This document shows positions 24,874 through 35,618 of a stretch of DNA of 64,000 nt, piece after piece. Position 1 is the stretch's first letter. Every line of letters starts with the position of its first letter. The notes below the pieces were generated by a model. The model made no database searches. It had not been told where the DNA came from and saw only the letters and a list, made by a program, of their open reading frames with translations. Both the position numbers and the translations under genes were made by a program. The stretch lies in NCBI RefSeq assembly GCF_020921035.1, contig NC_063157.1, forward strand, positions 6,506,501 through 6,570,500. Direction: 5' to 3'. This DNA comes from Rhodamnia argentea (taxonomy: Eukaryota > Streptophyta > Magnoliopsida > Myrtales > Myrtaceae).

Positions 24874-25227
24874 GGGAAAAGTACACTAGAAGTACCATAA
24901 CTTTTGTACGGCGTTCACTTGAGTGCCATAACTTTCAAAACGTTCACTTAAGTGCCATAACTTTTAAAAATCGTTCACTTGAGTGCCATATTGACGTGGC
25001 AGCCGGAAAAGTTACCGTAGACGCCGGAAAGGCGACGTGGCACGCCGAAAAGCCGACGTGGCATGCCGGAAAAGTTACTATAGCACTCAAGTGAACGATT
25101 TTGCTCCGACGTAGCACTCAAGTAAACGATTTTTGAAAGTTATGGCACTTAAGTGAACGTTTTGAAAGTTATGGCACTCAAGTGAACGCCGTACACAAGT
25201 TATGGCACTTTTAGTGTACTTTTCCCC
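24874..25227. mobile_element. Mutator-like MITE, copy 2 (GGGAAAAGTACACT family)
   Basis: This 354-bp element has the same terminal repeats as the copies at 17177 and 60220. A perfect 9-bp duplication GAGAAAGAG lies at 24865-24873 and 25228-25236. It is inserted within the Tat-lineage LTR and is younger than that LTR. The homologous LTR at 13620-14671 lacks it. Confidence 0.9.
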
Positions 25228-26068
25228 GAGAAAGAGAAAGACCGATCAACACACATCCAAAAACACTCAATTTCCTCTGCAGTTTAACTTTTGTCGCACT
25301 TTAAGTTTCTTACACTTTCAATTCCAGTAGCCACGTTTATTTCCTAGTCATGTACTGCTTTCTTAGGAGTATTGTAACTTAACTCGGACCTTTGTTGATC
25401 TCAAGTCCACTTTCAATCCATCTATTTCAAACTCATTTCCATACATTCTCTTTGTGATCTGTTCTTCATTAGTTTCCTCCTCAAGAATTGAACCATAGAA
25501 TCTTCTTAATAAAAACTCAAGAACGAATTTCGATGAAAGATTTTCCTTGTGGCAAAACGAGCTGGTACATGGACCACCGCAACATGTACTAGCTATTGAA
25601 CTCTATTTTATTATAAAACCATGGCCGTTCGGAGGATGGGCGATGGACATAATAGGCAAGATTTATCCACCTTCTTCTCATAAACATAGTTTTATTCTTT
25701 TGGCTACAGATTACTTTACAAAATGGGAAGAGGCAGTTCCATATAAGAACATTAGTTAGAAAACAGTGATTAAGTTCATTGAGGAGAACATTATCCACCA
25801 TTTTAGCTTGCTTGAGTCAATCACTGCAGATCAAGGAATAGTTTTTATCGGAAGTGAGGATATGGAGTTTGCTTAGTCAAGAGGCATTAAGATGATGCAT
25901 TCCACGCCATATTATCCGCAAGCAAATAGACAAGCTGAAGCTACCAACAAAGTAATGATAGGTTTAATCAAGAAGCACTTGGAGGAGAACCCAGGAGAAT
26001 GGGATGTTTTACTATCAACAGTATTATGGGCACACGTAACCTCACGAAGATCAAGCACTAGTGTCGGT

Positions 26069-26781
26069 CTAAGTAGCACCGATACCGACACCGACACCGA
26101 CACGCGACACGACACGACACGCCGATACGTCATTTCTCAAAAATAGAAAAATCCGACACGTCGGGGACACGTTATATTAAATATTTTTTTTAAATATAAA
26201 AAAATAAATAAAGCCAAAATAGGTATTATATGCACCGATTTTAATGGTAGATGGCGAGCTTTCACTTACGTCGACAATTCGACAAACTCAAGAATTGTAA
26301 AAAATAGAAAGATATCATATTCTGGAAAATTTAAAAACATGGCACCATAAAAGGATACCAAACGAGATTACAAGGTTTTATCTTTCATAAAAGATCCGAA
26401 AGTTAGCATTGCCGAGTAGTTAAGGCTAAATTTTTAGAAGATGGGTCAGTCCCACAACTCGGAGAGAAGGAAAGGGAAAAGCGACGACGGGGGTCGCAGT
26501 TCTACAATATCTAGGGTTCCAAAGTCCAAACTGTCGTTATTAAGTTTTTTCTCTTTTTTAATGAACTTCACATGTCCGACACGCCGGACTTGGGTGTCGG
26601 CAGAGTGTCGACCCCATTGACCAAGTGTCGAAATGCCGATACGGGGTCAACGCGACCGACATGGGTGCCGGGAGGTGTCGGACGGGTGTCGGTGTCGGAC
26701 ACGGTGTCGGACACGGTGTCGGTGTCGGACACGGTGTCAGACACGACACTCTCACTTAGGAGGAGTGTCGGTGCTACATAG
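26069..26781. mobile_element. hAT-like non-autonomous element, copy 2, inside integrase
   Basis: A 713-bp element starts CTAAGTAGCACCGATACCGA and ends GTGTCGGTGCTACATAG. Its 8-bp duplication is GTGTCGGT (26061-26068) / GTGTCAGT (26782-26789), with one mismatch. Arrays of GTGTCGGACACGG units lie at about 26590-26745 near the right end. It is the same family as 23199-23574. It splits the integrase coding region of the Tat-lineage element. Confidence 0.85.
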
Positions 26782-27447
26782 GTGTCAGTCCTTATATGCT
26801 CACGTATGGATAAGAAGCAGTATAACCGATGGAGATCACTTGCAGTCCTTAAGAGTACAATTGCAGAGTGAAATGTTGCCCGAGGATTACGGGGATTGGA
26901 TGCACATCAATTTGGACGAGGTGGATGAAATTCGTGCAGCTGCTTTGGACCAATTAATTGCACAAAAGAAGAGGGTAGCTCGAGCCTTTAACTAGAAGGT
27001 CAAAACCAAGTAGTTTGCTATCGGTGACTTAGTATGGAAAGCAATCTTGCCATTCAATCACCAAGATAGAGAATTCGGTAAGTGGTGGTCAAATTGGGAA
27101 GGACCTTATTTAGTTACCGAAGCATTTAGTGGAAATGCATACAGGCTGATGGATATAAATGGAAAGGAGCTATCACGTTCTGTCAATGGAAGATTCTTGA
27201 AGAAATATCATCCATCAGTCTGGGAAACACGAGGAAATTGAAATTACAAGAAGTGGAAATACATTCCAATCTTGGTTACAAAAGTACTCAAGTCTTTGAC
27301 GAGCTTAGAGTTCTTTGTTACAAGACTAGAATGTAGCTGAAGATCATGCTGGAGCTCACTTCAGCACTCCTTAAAATATGCAAGACGACGTGAATGGACT
27401 TGACAGACTTCAGATATTTCCTTGGCATCCCGAACTATCTAACGGTG

Positions 27448-29937
27448 TCAGCTTGATGAATGTTCGACCAAGATCTCTGCGCAATTTATGTCTTCTTCTA
27501 GCAACCTTGCTCGGCTTCCTCCCGGGATAAGATTGAAAAGGAAATTGAGAAGGCTAAACGCCATGTCAGCTTCATACTTTGATTGAACACAAGCATCCTT
27601 AGACCATGCATATTCTTCCCTCAAGGCGCATAATAGTGAAGATTCCTCCATAATCTGGGATTCAAGGATTTTAGTCTCAACAAGTGAAGGTTCAAGACTC
27701 CATATTTCCTCCACCTTGTGCCTAAATTCATCTAGGCTAGAAGGAAAAAGAGAACACAACTCCCATACCAAATCCAAAAAATAAGAATGAGCAGATAGAA
27801 ACAGTTTGGATTTGAGGATATCTATCAGGTCAGTCACTTCTAGCCCGTACTCAGGATTCAACAGTAAGGAGTGGTACCCATGTGAGAGTAGCTCATACAA
27901 TCGTTTCCACGAAGAGCGATTGTCATTGGGAGTTTGACTAAACGAAGATAGCTCTGCATGAGGAAAAAGAGGTCAGGCATTGAATAAATAGAGGTCAGTG
28001 TTCAATAAAAAGCATTACCGCTTTGAATAAAACGAGTTCTCCGAGGACAAGGCCAGCGAGATGAAGAGCCATGTGAGGACATTGTGAAAAAGAAAATTAA
28101 TGGCAATCGAGGAAGATCAGGATGGCCATAATGGTGAATATGAAATAGTGATCAAAAGTTATCAAAGATGGGAGATATAATGCAGGAAATGGACGACACC
28201 AGTCCCACATCGTGTTTGAGTTTGTTCCAGAAAAAGTGGGATAAAGTGGAAAAACGAGGCCTTATGCGTGGAGAGAGGACGGTTACTGGTAAAGTCACCA
28301 AGTTTGCTACAAGGAGAATTTAAAAAGGGAGATTGTTTAGTCAAATTCGATAGAGCATGACATCGGGAAGGCCTTATCATCGGGATGTTTGTTGGCCTTT
28401 GTAAGTTAGACAAGTCAGCAGAAGGCGCAAGTAAAGTTTGGTATATAGAGAAATAAGACACTTGAATGAAAAACAGATTTTCATTTCCACTTAGCCAATA
28501 AAGTTTTGGCTTTGGTTACAAAGGAGCGTAATCCAAATTCTAAATTAAAGTTTTGCTCCAAGATCTCTTATCTCTGCCGCTTATGGATCTCAACCATTCG
28601 TTGCTGAGTGTCAAGCTCCTTATCCAGTTCCCTACATTTCTTGTGCTTCTGCCGAACTGAGAGACAAAATTGTTCCTCTTTGCTTCGTGCTCATCAATCC
28701 TGGCTTGCACCATCTTCAACTCTGCCTCAAATTCCTCCTTCCTCTTCGCAAGGCGTTGAAGCTCGCACTCTTCAGCTTTATAATGGTTGTAAAATAGGCG
28801 AGCATCTTCGCACTTGTCGGTCAGTTCATCTTGAATAGCTAGCACTTGCTGATCGTCAAGAAATAGATGTGGAAGACGATGAGTGTTAACTCTTATGATG
28901 TCTATCGCATCCATGAAGTTGATGGCAATGGCGTCACTAGCTTCCTGGAATTCAGCAGATAACATAAAGGAAGGATTGCCAGAGCACACCTCCTGAAAGA
29001 GAGCTTTTGCTCAGCTCTCCCGCTTTGAATCCACGATCAGTTTCCCATAGCCAGGCTCTAATAGATTAAGGAATTCTCTCCATTTGGCTCTAACTATATG
29101 TTGGGGTAAAGTAGCAGGTGATTCTGGGTCCAAAGAAGATGAAACTGACTCAGAGGGTTGATCGGCAGTGAATGGACTAGTTGAATCAGCAAGTAAAATC
29201 CTTTCTAAATCAGCTCTCTCTAGGTCTGATAAAGTTAGGATATTTTTCACAATATGAGGAGTAGATGAACTGGCTGGAGTTTCTTAAGGAACTGAAGGAG
29301 GTGGTGAAGAAGGAACCAGTGGTGAAACGACAGTCGACGGGCCTTCGAGGGGGTCCTTAGCATGAATTAAGAGCCTCTTTGATGCTGACAAAGGCTCATC
29401 TGTACCCACAGGCATAAGTATATGTGTTAAGTGGCAGTTGAGGAACGTTCAAAGGGAATAAGGCAGGAATATGACTTACCGACTAGAGGAGTAGAAGGTA
29501 TGTCTCTAGTTGGAGGAGGAGATGGATCATCAACTGGCTCGTTTCCCTCAAGTCCCGAAGGCAGGAACTGCATTGACTCAGTATGAACCCCTGTTAAAGG
29601 AGCAGGAATTACCAGTGCAGGATCGAGAGTATTTGCTGTAGCAGAGGAAACTTTGGCAGGGGATGAAACGAGCAATGCCGCCGTCGATTTGTAAGTCTTG
29701 AGAGCCCCTAGGCTATTTTATTTATATATGCAGATTAGTATCAGCAAGTAGATTTATGGCCATAAGGGGCAAAATATAAAAGTTACCTTTTGGTGTGCGT
29801 GACTTTATCATGGTCCTAAAAGGAGGACTGGGAGGTGATCCCCTCGGTGAAGGGCTTCTCGATGGAGAACTCTTAAGAGGTGGCTCTAAGGTTTGAACAG
29901 AGGCCCTCTTAGTTGCTGGCTTTTTTGACACATTCAC
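27448..29937 (-). other. Antisense ORF cluster of the Tat-type element (C-terminal part)
   Basis: Minus-strand frames at 27448-27900, 28540-28989, 29011-29250, 29427-29675 and 29722-29937 lie downstream of the plant-mobile-domain frame. The segment around 28600-28900 is heptad-like and charged (KRKEEFEAELKMVQARIDEH), suggesting a coiled coil. The 29.4-29.9 kb frames are Ser/Pro-rich (LKSSPSRSPSPRGSPPSPPF), typical of a disordered linker. All are treated as one decayed antisense gene of the retroelement. No enzyme motif is seen. Confidence 0.5.
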
Positions 29938-30142
29938 TGGAGCAGGCGGCTAAAATTTTTTTCTCTTCAGTTAGAGATAGAACCAAATGTTGAATGAAGA
30001 CATCTATTAGAAGAAGGAAGGCGTGTTTACCTTTGATTGGCTCCCTCAGTTTAGCAGGAGGTGCAACTTCATCTTCCACCGTTTTAGGAGGCGTGGGAGG
30101 AATTCTGTCCCTTATCTTCAAGATGATAACATCCAAGCTTTT

Positions 30143-31300
30143 TTAGAAGAATTTAGGGCGATATTCTTTTCGCCACCAATAGGAAAACTCTGCTGAGAAG
30201 CGATCAGGAAGAGCTACAAACTCGGTAACGCGGAACTGTCGGTAGACGTCCCAAACGAGTTTGTTTAATTCCTCAAAGGCTTGTCCATCACCTATTTTAC
30301 AGATGACTTTATCGATGGAGGAGAAAGAGAAGGTATAAAAAGCTAGGATAGGAACTCCTTGGACTAATCCAAATTGTCTAGCACAATGTTTGGGGAAATA
30401 AATTTCAAACCCAGCAGTGAATCTCCCTTTAGAGGATAACCTAATAGAAAGATCGATAGAAGTCAAGACTGTTTGCCGGAAGTCACTCTTATTGTCATAA
30501 AAGGGAGGAAAACGAGGCCTATAAAGAGAAAAGAAAGGAGAAAAGCAAAATTGTTCTTCTTCGGTAGAAAAAAGTTGAGAAATAAAGTACTGAAAATGCG
30601 AAGAAGGCCCTTTTGAGACAGGGATTAATTTTCCGCACAAACCTTGGCAGACAAGATTATTTGGGACTGAAATAGAAGGGGGCTGAGTAATGTGGTCTTG
30701 AGAAAACCAAGAAGGAAAATAAAAGGCAGCCCAAGCTTGGAGAATCCAAAGGGGACCTCCAAAAACTCTACCGATCTGAACCGAAACAATGGAGGAAGCA
30801 GCATGGGCCAGGCCTCGGTATAAGAGGGCTAGAGTTAGTTTTCCTAAAGCTATTTGAGTTCCCGAAGCTAAAGCAAAGGCTATGCCAATCAAATCATCGG
30901 AAACTCGGACAATAGGATGGCAGAAGAAGAATTTACACAACCAATACAAGAGGAAGGCAGTACGTTCCTCGTCGGTAACTTCACCATCCTTCTTAAAGTA
31001 CTTCTTTATGAAGGCTCCATAGGCTAGTTCAGAATCAGGCAACTTATGAAGCTCGAGGCAAGTGTTTGTGAATATGGTGGCTAGGTTTGCCCGTAAGGGA
31101 CTAATACGAGTAAAACAAAAAATGTCTAGTAATGTTACCGATATTAGGAAAAATGGAAAAAAGAAACTGTTGGTAGAGGATGACCAAAAATAGGAAAGCG
31201 CAGTAATCAGCCCATGTTTGATACGATAGTCAAAGTAGCAAAGACGCAGCGCGTCATGAATCACAAGTTCGTCCCAAAGGGAGCAAGGAAGAAGACACAA
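30143..31300 (-). other. Plant mobile domain (PMD-like) antisense ORF
   Basis: A 385-aa open frame carries features of the plant mobile domain, also called aminotransferase-like PMD. LSYFWSSSTNSFFFPF is followed by LLDIFCFTRISPL. KKDGEVTDEERTAFLLYWLC is followed by FALASGTQIALGKLTLALLY. This fold occurs in host MAIN/MAIL silencing proteins and, widely, in antisense ORFs of Tat-lineage gypsy elements. Here it lies antisense downstream of gypsy integrase, which fits the transposon-borne form. A short frame starting near 31590 may be its 5' end. Family recognition comes from motif pattern, not a search. Confidence 0.65.
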
Positions 31301-31600
31301 GTACCATTGATAGAACTTGGGCTCAAATTTGGACGCGGAAAAGGCCCTAAGACGAGAAGGATTGGAATGCCAATTGTAAGCTAGGACAGACGATTCATGA
31401 ATTGGAAGTACCTCGGTTTGATCGCGAGGGAAGAAGTTGGAGAGTCTCTCGGGAACAAACTAAAGATTGTAGACCGCAAGGCCCAGGATGAAGGAGCCTT
31501 CATAAACGTGCTACACCGAGACGGAATGATGTTCATCATTGAAATTGTCAGAATCCTTGAAATGGTGATACTGATCTAGGGCATCAGACATAGAAAAAAG

Positions 31601-32370
31601 GAGAAGCTTGAGCCTTGGGAGCCATGGGGGTTGGGCATACTAAAGTCGCGGAGAATCGAGAAGACGAAAGGGCAAGGGTGCGACGAAGAAGATAAGTCTC
31701 AAAAAGTTACTCTGAATACGAGAAGCCTGATTGTGTGGGGACAGCTGAATGTATATAAGCTGATGTGAAAAGGGTAAAAAAGGCAAACGTGCGAAACGAG
31801 ACAACCAAACGGGCGCTGAAATGAAAAGTAAGTAAATAAAAAGAACCTAGAATGAATTTAAATGAAAAAGAATGATCCAAACAATGTCAATATTTCGAAT
31901 TGAAAATCAACTATATTTTATTTTAATAATCCATACAATTTGAAGAAAAAAATAATAAGTCCTTTATAGTTCAGATTCCACTATTAAATTCAATATTTAA
32001 TAATAAGTCGAAAACAAAAAACATAATGTCCATTTTACCACCTCTCATCCCTCGCTTACGCACCTCCATCTCACGCTTATTTCTCTTTCCCATGTTGGCC
32101 CCCCGACGGCCCCACCCCTTTTTCCAGAACTTCTTTTCTTTTTTTAATTAAAAATTATCCCCCTTTCATCTCCTTCTCAAACCCTCACTCCGCCGGCCCC
32201 CTCCCCGCGAAACTTCTGGAAACCAAAAAAAAAAAAAAACCGAACTCTCCCTGTCTGTGTGCGTGTTCGTTCCGGCGGCATTTTCTCCGATCGGCGCCGT
32301 GGTGTGGGTGCTCTCGACGGTGGTTTCCCGTTCGATCGACTTCCTCCGGCGTAATTTTCCTGCCTGTCCC
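31601..32370. other. Spacer between the retroelement and the adenylate kinase fragment
   Basis: The sequence is AT-rich, then pyrimidine-rich from about 32040 (CCCTCACTCCGCCGG), resembling the 5' UTR of the gene that follows. No coding region is recognised. The Tat-element 3' LTR, if any, is not recognisable here. Confidence 0.4.
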
Positions 32371-32379
32371 GGTTGGCGA

Positions 32380-32767
32380 GTTTCTCTCCGCTGGCGTGAT
32401 TTTTCCTGGTACACTTTTCCTCTCGCGGCCGACTTTGTTGGCGACTCTCTCCTCCTCCTCCTCGACCGTGAGCTCCCGATTCGAGATTAGATCGGCCCCG
32501 AGCTTTGCCTCGAAGCAGCTCCGCTGCAGCGGAGCCTTAAGGGGAGGAATTACCAGTGGGTCTTACTCGGCTGCCCTGGCATCGGCAAGGGAACCTACGC
32601 CTCGCGGCTGTCGAATCTCACCGGCGTCCCTCACATAGCCACCGGCGACCTCGTCCGAGACGAGCTCGTCTCCTCTGGTCCGTTCTATTCGCAGCTTGCA
32701 GTGATCGTTAACCAAGGGAAATTGGTTTCAGATGAAATAATTATAGATTTATTGGCGAAACGTGTTG
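32380..32767 (+). pseudogene. Adenylate kinase N-terminal fragment, copy A
   Basis: From about 32545 the frame reads NYQWVLLGCPGIGKGTYASR, then LSNLTGVPHIATGDLVRDEL and VNQGKLVSDEIIIDLLAKRV. This is the start of a plant adenylate kinase (ATP + AMP to 2 ADP), with P-loop GCPGIGKGT and the NMP-binding TGDLVRDEL. The protein should continue with a DGFPRT segment and lid, but the homology stops at LLAKRV. That is probably an exon edge, and the sequence restarts with a second copy. The upstream 165 bp (CGAGTTTCTCTCCGCTGGCG onward) is part of the duplicated unit. Confidence 0.75.
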
Positions 32768-33113
32768 CGAGTTTCTTTCTGCTGGCGTGATTTTTCCTGG
32801 CACACTTTCCCTCTCGCGGCCGACTTTCTTGGCGACTCTCTCCTCCTCCTCCTCGACCGTGAGCTCCGGATTCGAGCTCAGAGCCCTAAGGGGAGGAATT
32901 ACCAGTGGGTCTTACTCGGCTGCCCTGGCATCGGCAAGGGAACCTACACCTCGTGGCTGTCGAATCTCATCGGCGTCCTCACATAGCCACCGGCGACCTC
33001 GTCCGAGACAAGCTCGCCTCCTCTGGTCCGCTCTATTCGCAGCTTGCAGTGATCGTTAACCAAGGGAAATTGGTTTCAGATGAAATAATTATAGATCTAT
33101 TGGCGAAACGTGT
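32768..33113 (+). pseudogene. Adenylate kinase N-terminal fragment, copy B (tandem duplicate)
   Basis: This is a tandem repeat of 32380-32767, lacking about 40 bp just before the AK frame. It shows GCPGIGKGTYTSW, then, in a different frame after a one-base loss, PHIATGDLVRDKLASSGPLY and KLVSDEIIIDLLAKRV. The latter frame is continuous with the IRE1-like exon that follows, so a chimeric start is conceivable. The P-loop is out of frame with it. Confidence 0.75.
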
Positions 33114-33201
33114 TGCTACACAACACCGGCTCCTCCTCTCGCCCTCTCTGCCGACTGTCTCCCTCTCGCGCACACTTCTCTCGCCCTCTCCGCCTGCCTC
33201 G

Positions 33202-35618
33202 ATGCCTACGCGAGAGGAACTTGCCCAAGACATGGGCCGTCTCATTTACGAAGCTATGGATAGGTCACGTGGCAGTGATTTAGGTGATGGAAGCGATGAT
33301 GAGGTCTTTGTCCGGGATGTGTTGAGAATCTCAGACTTAAAAGAGATTGGAAAAGGACAGAGTGGGAGCACGGTTTATTTGGGTAACCGTGATGGTTCTT
33401 GCGTTTCTGTGAAAAGATTTCTGAAAGAACACGTGAAGGTAGACAATCAGATTATAGATTTGTTATTCAACAAGCCGCACCCAAATGTGGTATGTCCTCG
33501 CAGCGATGGAATACAATACGACAGCCAATTTGGCTACATTGTGCAAGACTTATGTCATTTCAGTTTGGCGGATCTGGTTGATGCATTAAGCCTTTCTTCT
33601 AATTTCAAGATCTCTGTTGGTGATGCACAATCGGTGATTGATTACCAAATGAAGCAGATCGCTCTTAGGGATAGAATGCAGCAGAGGGGCATTGAGTTTT
33701 GGGCTCCTAATACCGATTGTTATCCGTCAAACACGATGCTGAAACTTATGAGGTAACAGTTTGAATAGAGATGAAACGAAAGTTCCTTGATTTCCAATAT
33801 GTGTAATTATGTGCTACTTTGTATTATGAATGATTTCCAATATATGTAATTATGTGCTGCTTTGTATTATGAAACAGAGACATCGCAATAGGATTGCATT
33901 ATTTGCACACACATGGTATAGTGCATGGAGATTTGAGAGCTGAAACCGTATTGATTGTTGATGATGATGATGGAGTTCTATCTGCCAAAATATCTGATGT
34001 TGGGATTACTACAGTACTTCAAGTTTCTAGTAAGTTTTCGGTAGGTTGATCTTTTGTAACTAAAAAGTTCAGAATATGAATGTTAATCTATCTTCTGATA
34101 TTTGAATGCAGGTCGTGCAACAGCTCCGGAACTTTGTGATGCTGGTCGGCCTCCAACTCTACAATCTGACATTTTCTGCTTAGGTTGTATTTTGTACTTC
34201 TGTCTCAGTGGTGGACGTCATCCATATGGCGACTTTATTGTGCGTAAGTCCAGAATCAAGAAGAACAAGCAGAAGAAAGACGACCCGACTTTGGCGTCTT
34301 TGATGAAGAAGAACGTAGAAGCTTGCGAACTTTTCAATAATTTGCTAAGCTCGAGTCCACATTCGAGGTGAGAATACTGTCCCAAACTTGCTGACTAAAA
34401 AGGCAAGCAATATTGGTACCCAAAAAAAAAAAAGGCAAGCAATATGGTTGTGAGCTGCGGTACTTAATAACTAGTATGGTTGTGAGCTACGGTATTTAAT
34501 AACTATTCAGCAACCAGTGTTTCTCTTGCCCAGTCATGAGTTTCCTTTGATTTTTATTTCTTTGGGAAGAAGATTGGGGACTTATTCTTACTTTAATTGA
34601 TGTCTTTTGTGCAAGAGTGAAGAGTGGAGTGCGAATCACTTACTTTCGCATTGTAGCTAGTTGAGAAAGATTTGGACTATGGTCTTTGCAATTTAGGAGT
34701 ACAATGGCTGACCTCAGGCACGATGCAGCATGAAATTTGTACATGGAGCGAGTATTAGTTTGCGTGATAGAAAGGAGCTGATTGCTATGATGATTCTTCG
34801 CCTTGTTTTTTTATTTTTTTCATTCGTTCGGGGAGAAGGAATAATAGAGCATTTCAAGGAGTTCAATCTTCTGGGAATTTTGATGGCGCGATAAAACCCG
34901 GACAAGGTATTCCCATAGTAGTCGGAAGATGGACCTAGAACTGGACTAGATATTACATTAACATACCTCATATCAGGTTCTCTAAACATCACTATGTGTC
35001 GGGTATGCTCTTCCATAAATCAAACTAATAGTTAATTGCTCTTGATTCCTGGCAGGTTAACGGCATCAAAGGTGATCATCCATCCATTTTTTTGGGATCT
35101 AGATACGAGGATGGACTTTTTGTCTGAACTCTACAATTACATATGCACTGCAAATCGAAATCGTCAAAAGACCATATTTCTTTCCAAATTGAAAGGCAAG
35201 AAGAGATTGATCTTTGACTCTCAGAGTTGGGATGTGCGGATAGATTCTCATATTTTGCCTTTGCTATTACCTCGAGGTGTGCATTATAACTATGAAAATG
35301 TCGTGGACTTATTGCAAATGGTGAGGAACCAGTGGGCTGACAAGGATAAGGTTTCAACGGCCATGCAGGTACTATCTCTGAACTGATGAATTGTGGAGCT
35401 GTTGACTTGTGTGAACTTTGTATTCGTATTAAGTTACTCACAAGTCAGTATTTCTTTGATGGCTCTGGCAGGCATTGCCCAATCCACCTTCCGAGCGTTT
35501 GGAGTTATACTTCACCACGAAATTTCCTCGTCTCTTGCTGACAACATATGATGTGACTCTAAAGCACTTAGAAGGAGAGCAATCCTTTAAGAGGTTCTTT
35601 GAAACAAATTACCGTTGA
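33202..35618 (+). CDS. IRE1-like pseudokinase/KEN-RNase protein without lumenal domain
   Basis: Five exons (33202-33752, 33878-34029, 34112-34367, 35056-35368, 35472-35618) join in phase with GT-AG introns into 472 aa, stop TGA, with no internal stop. The protein is kinase domain plus C-terminal KEN ribonuclease domain, as in IRE1, the ER stress sensor that splices bZIP60 mRNA. Seen: glycine loop GKGQSGSTV, beta-3 Lys in SVKRF, HGDLRAET (IRE1 HRDLKPQN), DVG, APE, LGCILYFCLSGGRHPYGD, then the KEN segment ending KFPRLLL..FKRFFETNYR. Odd: catalytic-loop Lys is Arg and Asn is Thr, so kinase activity is doubtful. In KEN, the Tyr and Arg-Asn of the active site are kept (VRNQWAD) but the His is Asp. 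There is no signal, sensor or membrane segment. The start at MPTREELAQDMG is my choice; an in-frame Met at 32905 adds adenylate kinase-like residues. Confidence 0.75.
33789..33874 (+). repeat. Two ~43-bp tandem repeats in IRE1-like intron 1
   Basis: GATTTCCAATATGTGTAATT..TTTGTATTATGAA occurs twice in tandem, with the second copy reaching the acceptor. A similar duplication (ATGGTTGTGAGCT..TTAATAACTA, twice) lies in intron 3 at about 34446-34510. Confidence 0.75.

Larger units (their letters stand above)
24293..31600 (+). mobile_element. Tat-lineage Ty3/gypsy element with antisense ORF region, fossil
   Basis: The LTR starts TGTTGACACCAAAATAATAA at 24293 and runs to about 25540. It is followed on the plus strand by gypsy integrase: PWPFGGWAMDIIGKIYPPSS, the catalytic-core ATDYFTKWEEAV, then YYPQANRQAEATNKV, and a C-terminal segment with FGKWWSNWEGPYLV (to about 27240). 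The integrase is interrupted by a hAT-like element. From about 27440 to 31600 lie antisense ORFs including a plant mobile domain, the arrangement known for the extra antisense ORF of Tat-lineage elements. Gag, protease and RT are not seen, and no 3' LTR is recognised. The copy is broken in several places. The right boundary is inferred from the start of the antisense region. Confidence 0.72.

Noticed and set aside
26558-26755. Cys/Pro/Thr-rich 65-aa frame (CPTPCPTPTP)
   Set aside because: It is a translation of the GTGTCGG repeats of the hAT-like element.
32905-33201. Adenylate kinase-IRE1 fusion protein starting at 32905
   Set aside because: The first residues come from a non-kinase frame and the P-loop is out of frame, so the downstream Met at 33202 is the safer start. 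Kept as an open question in the findings.
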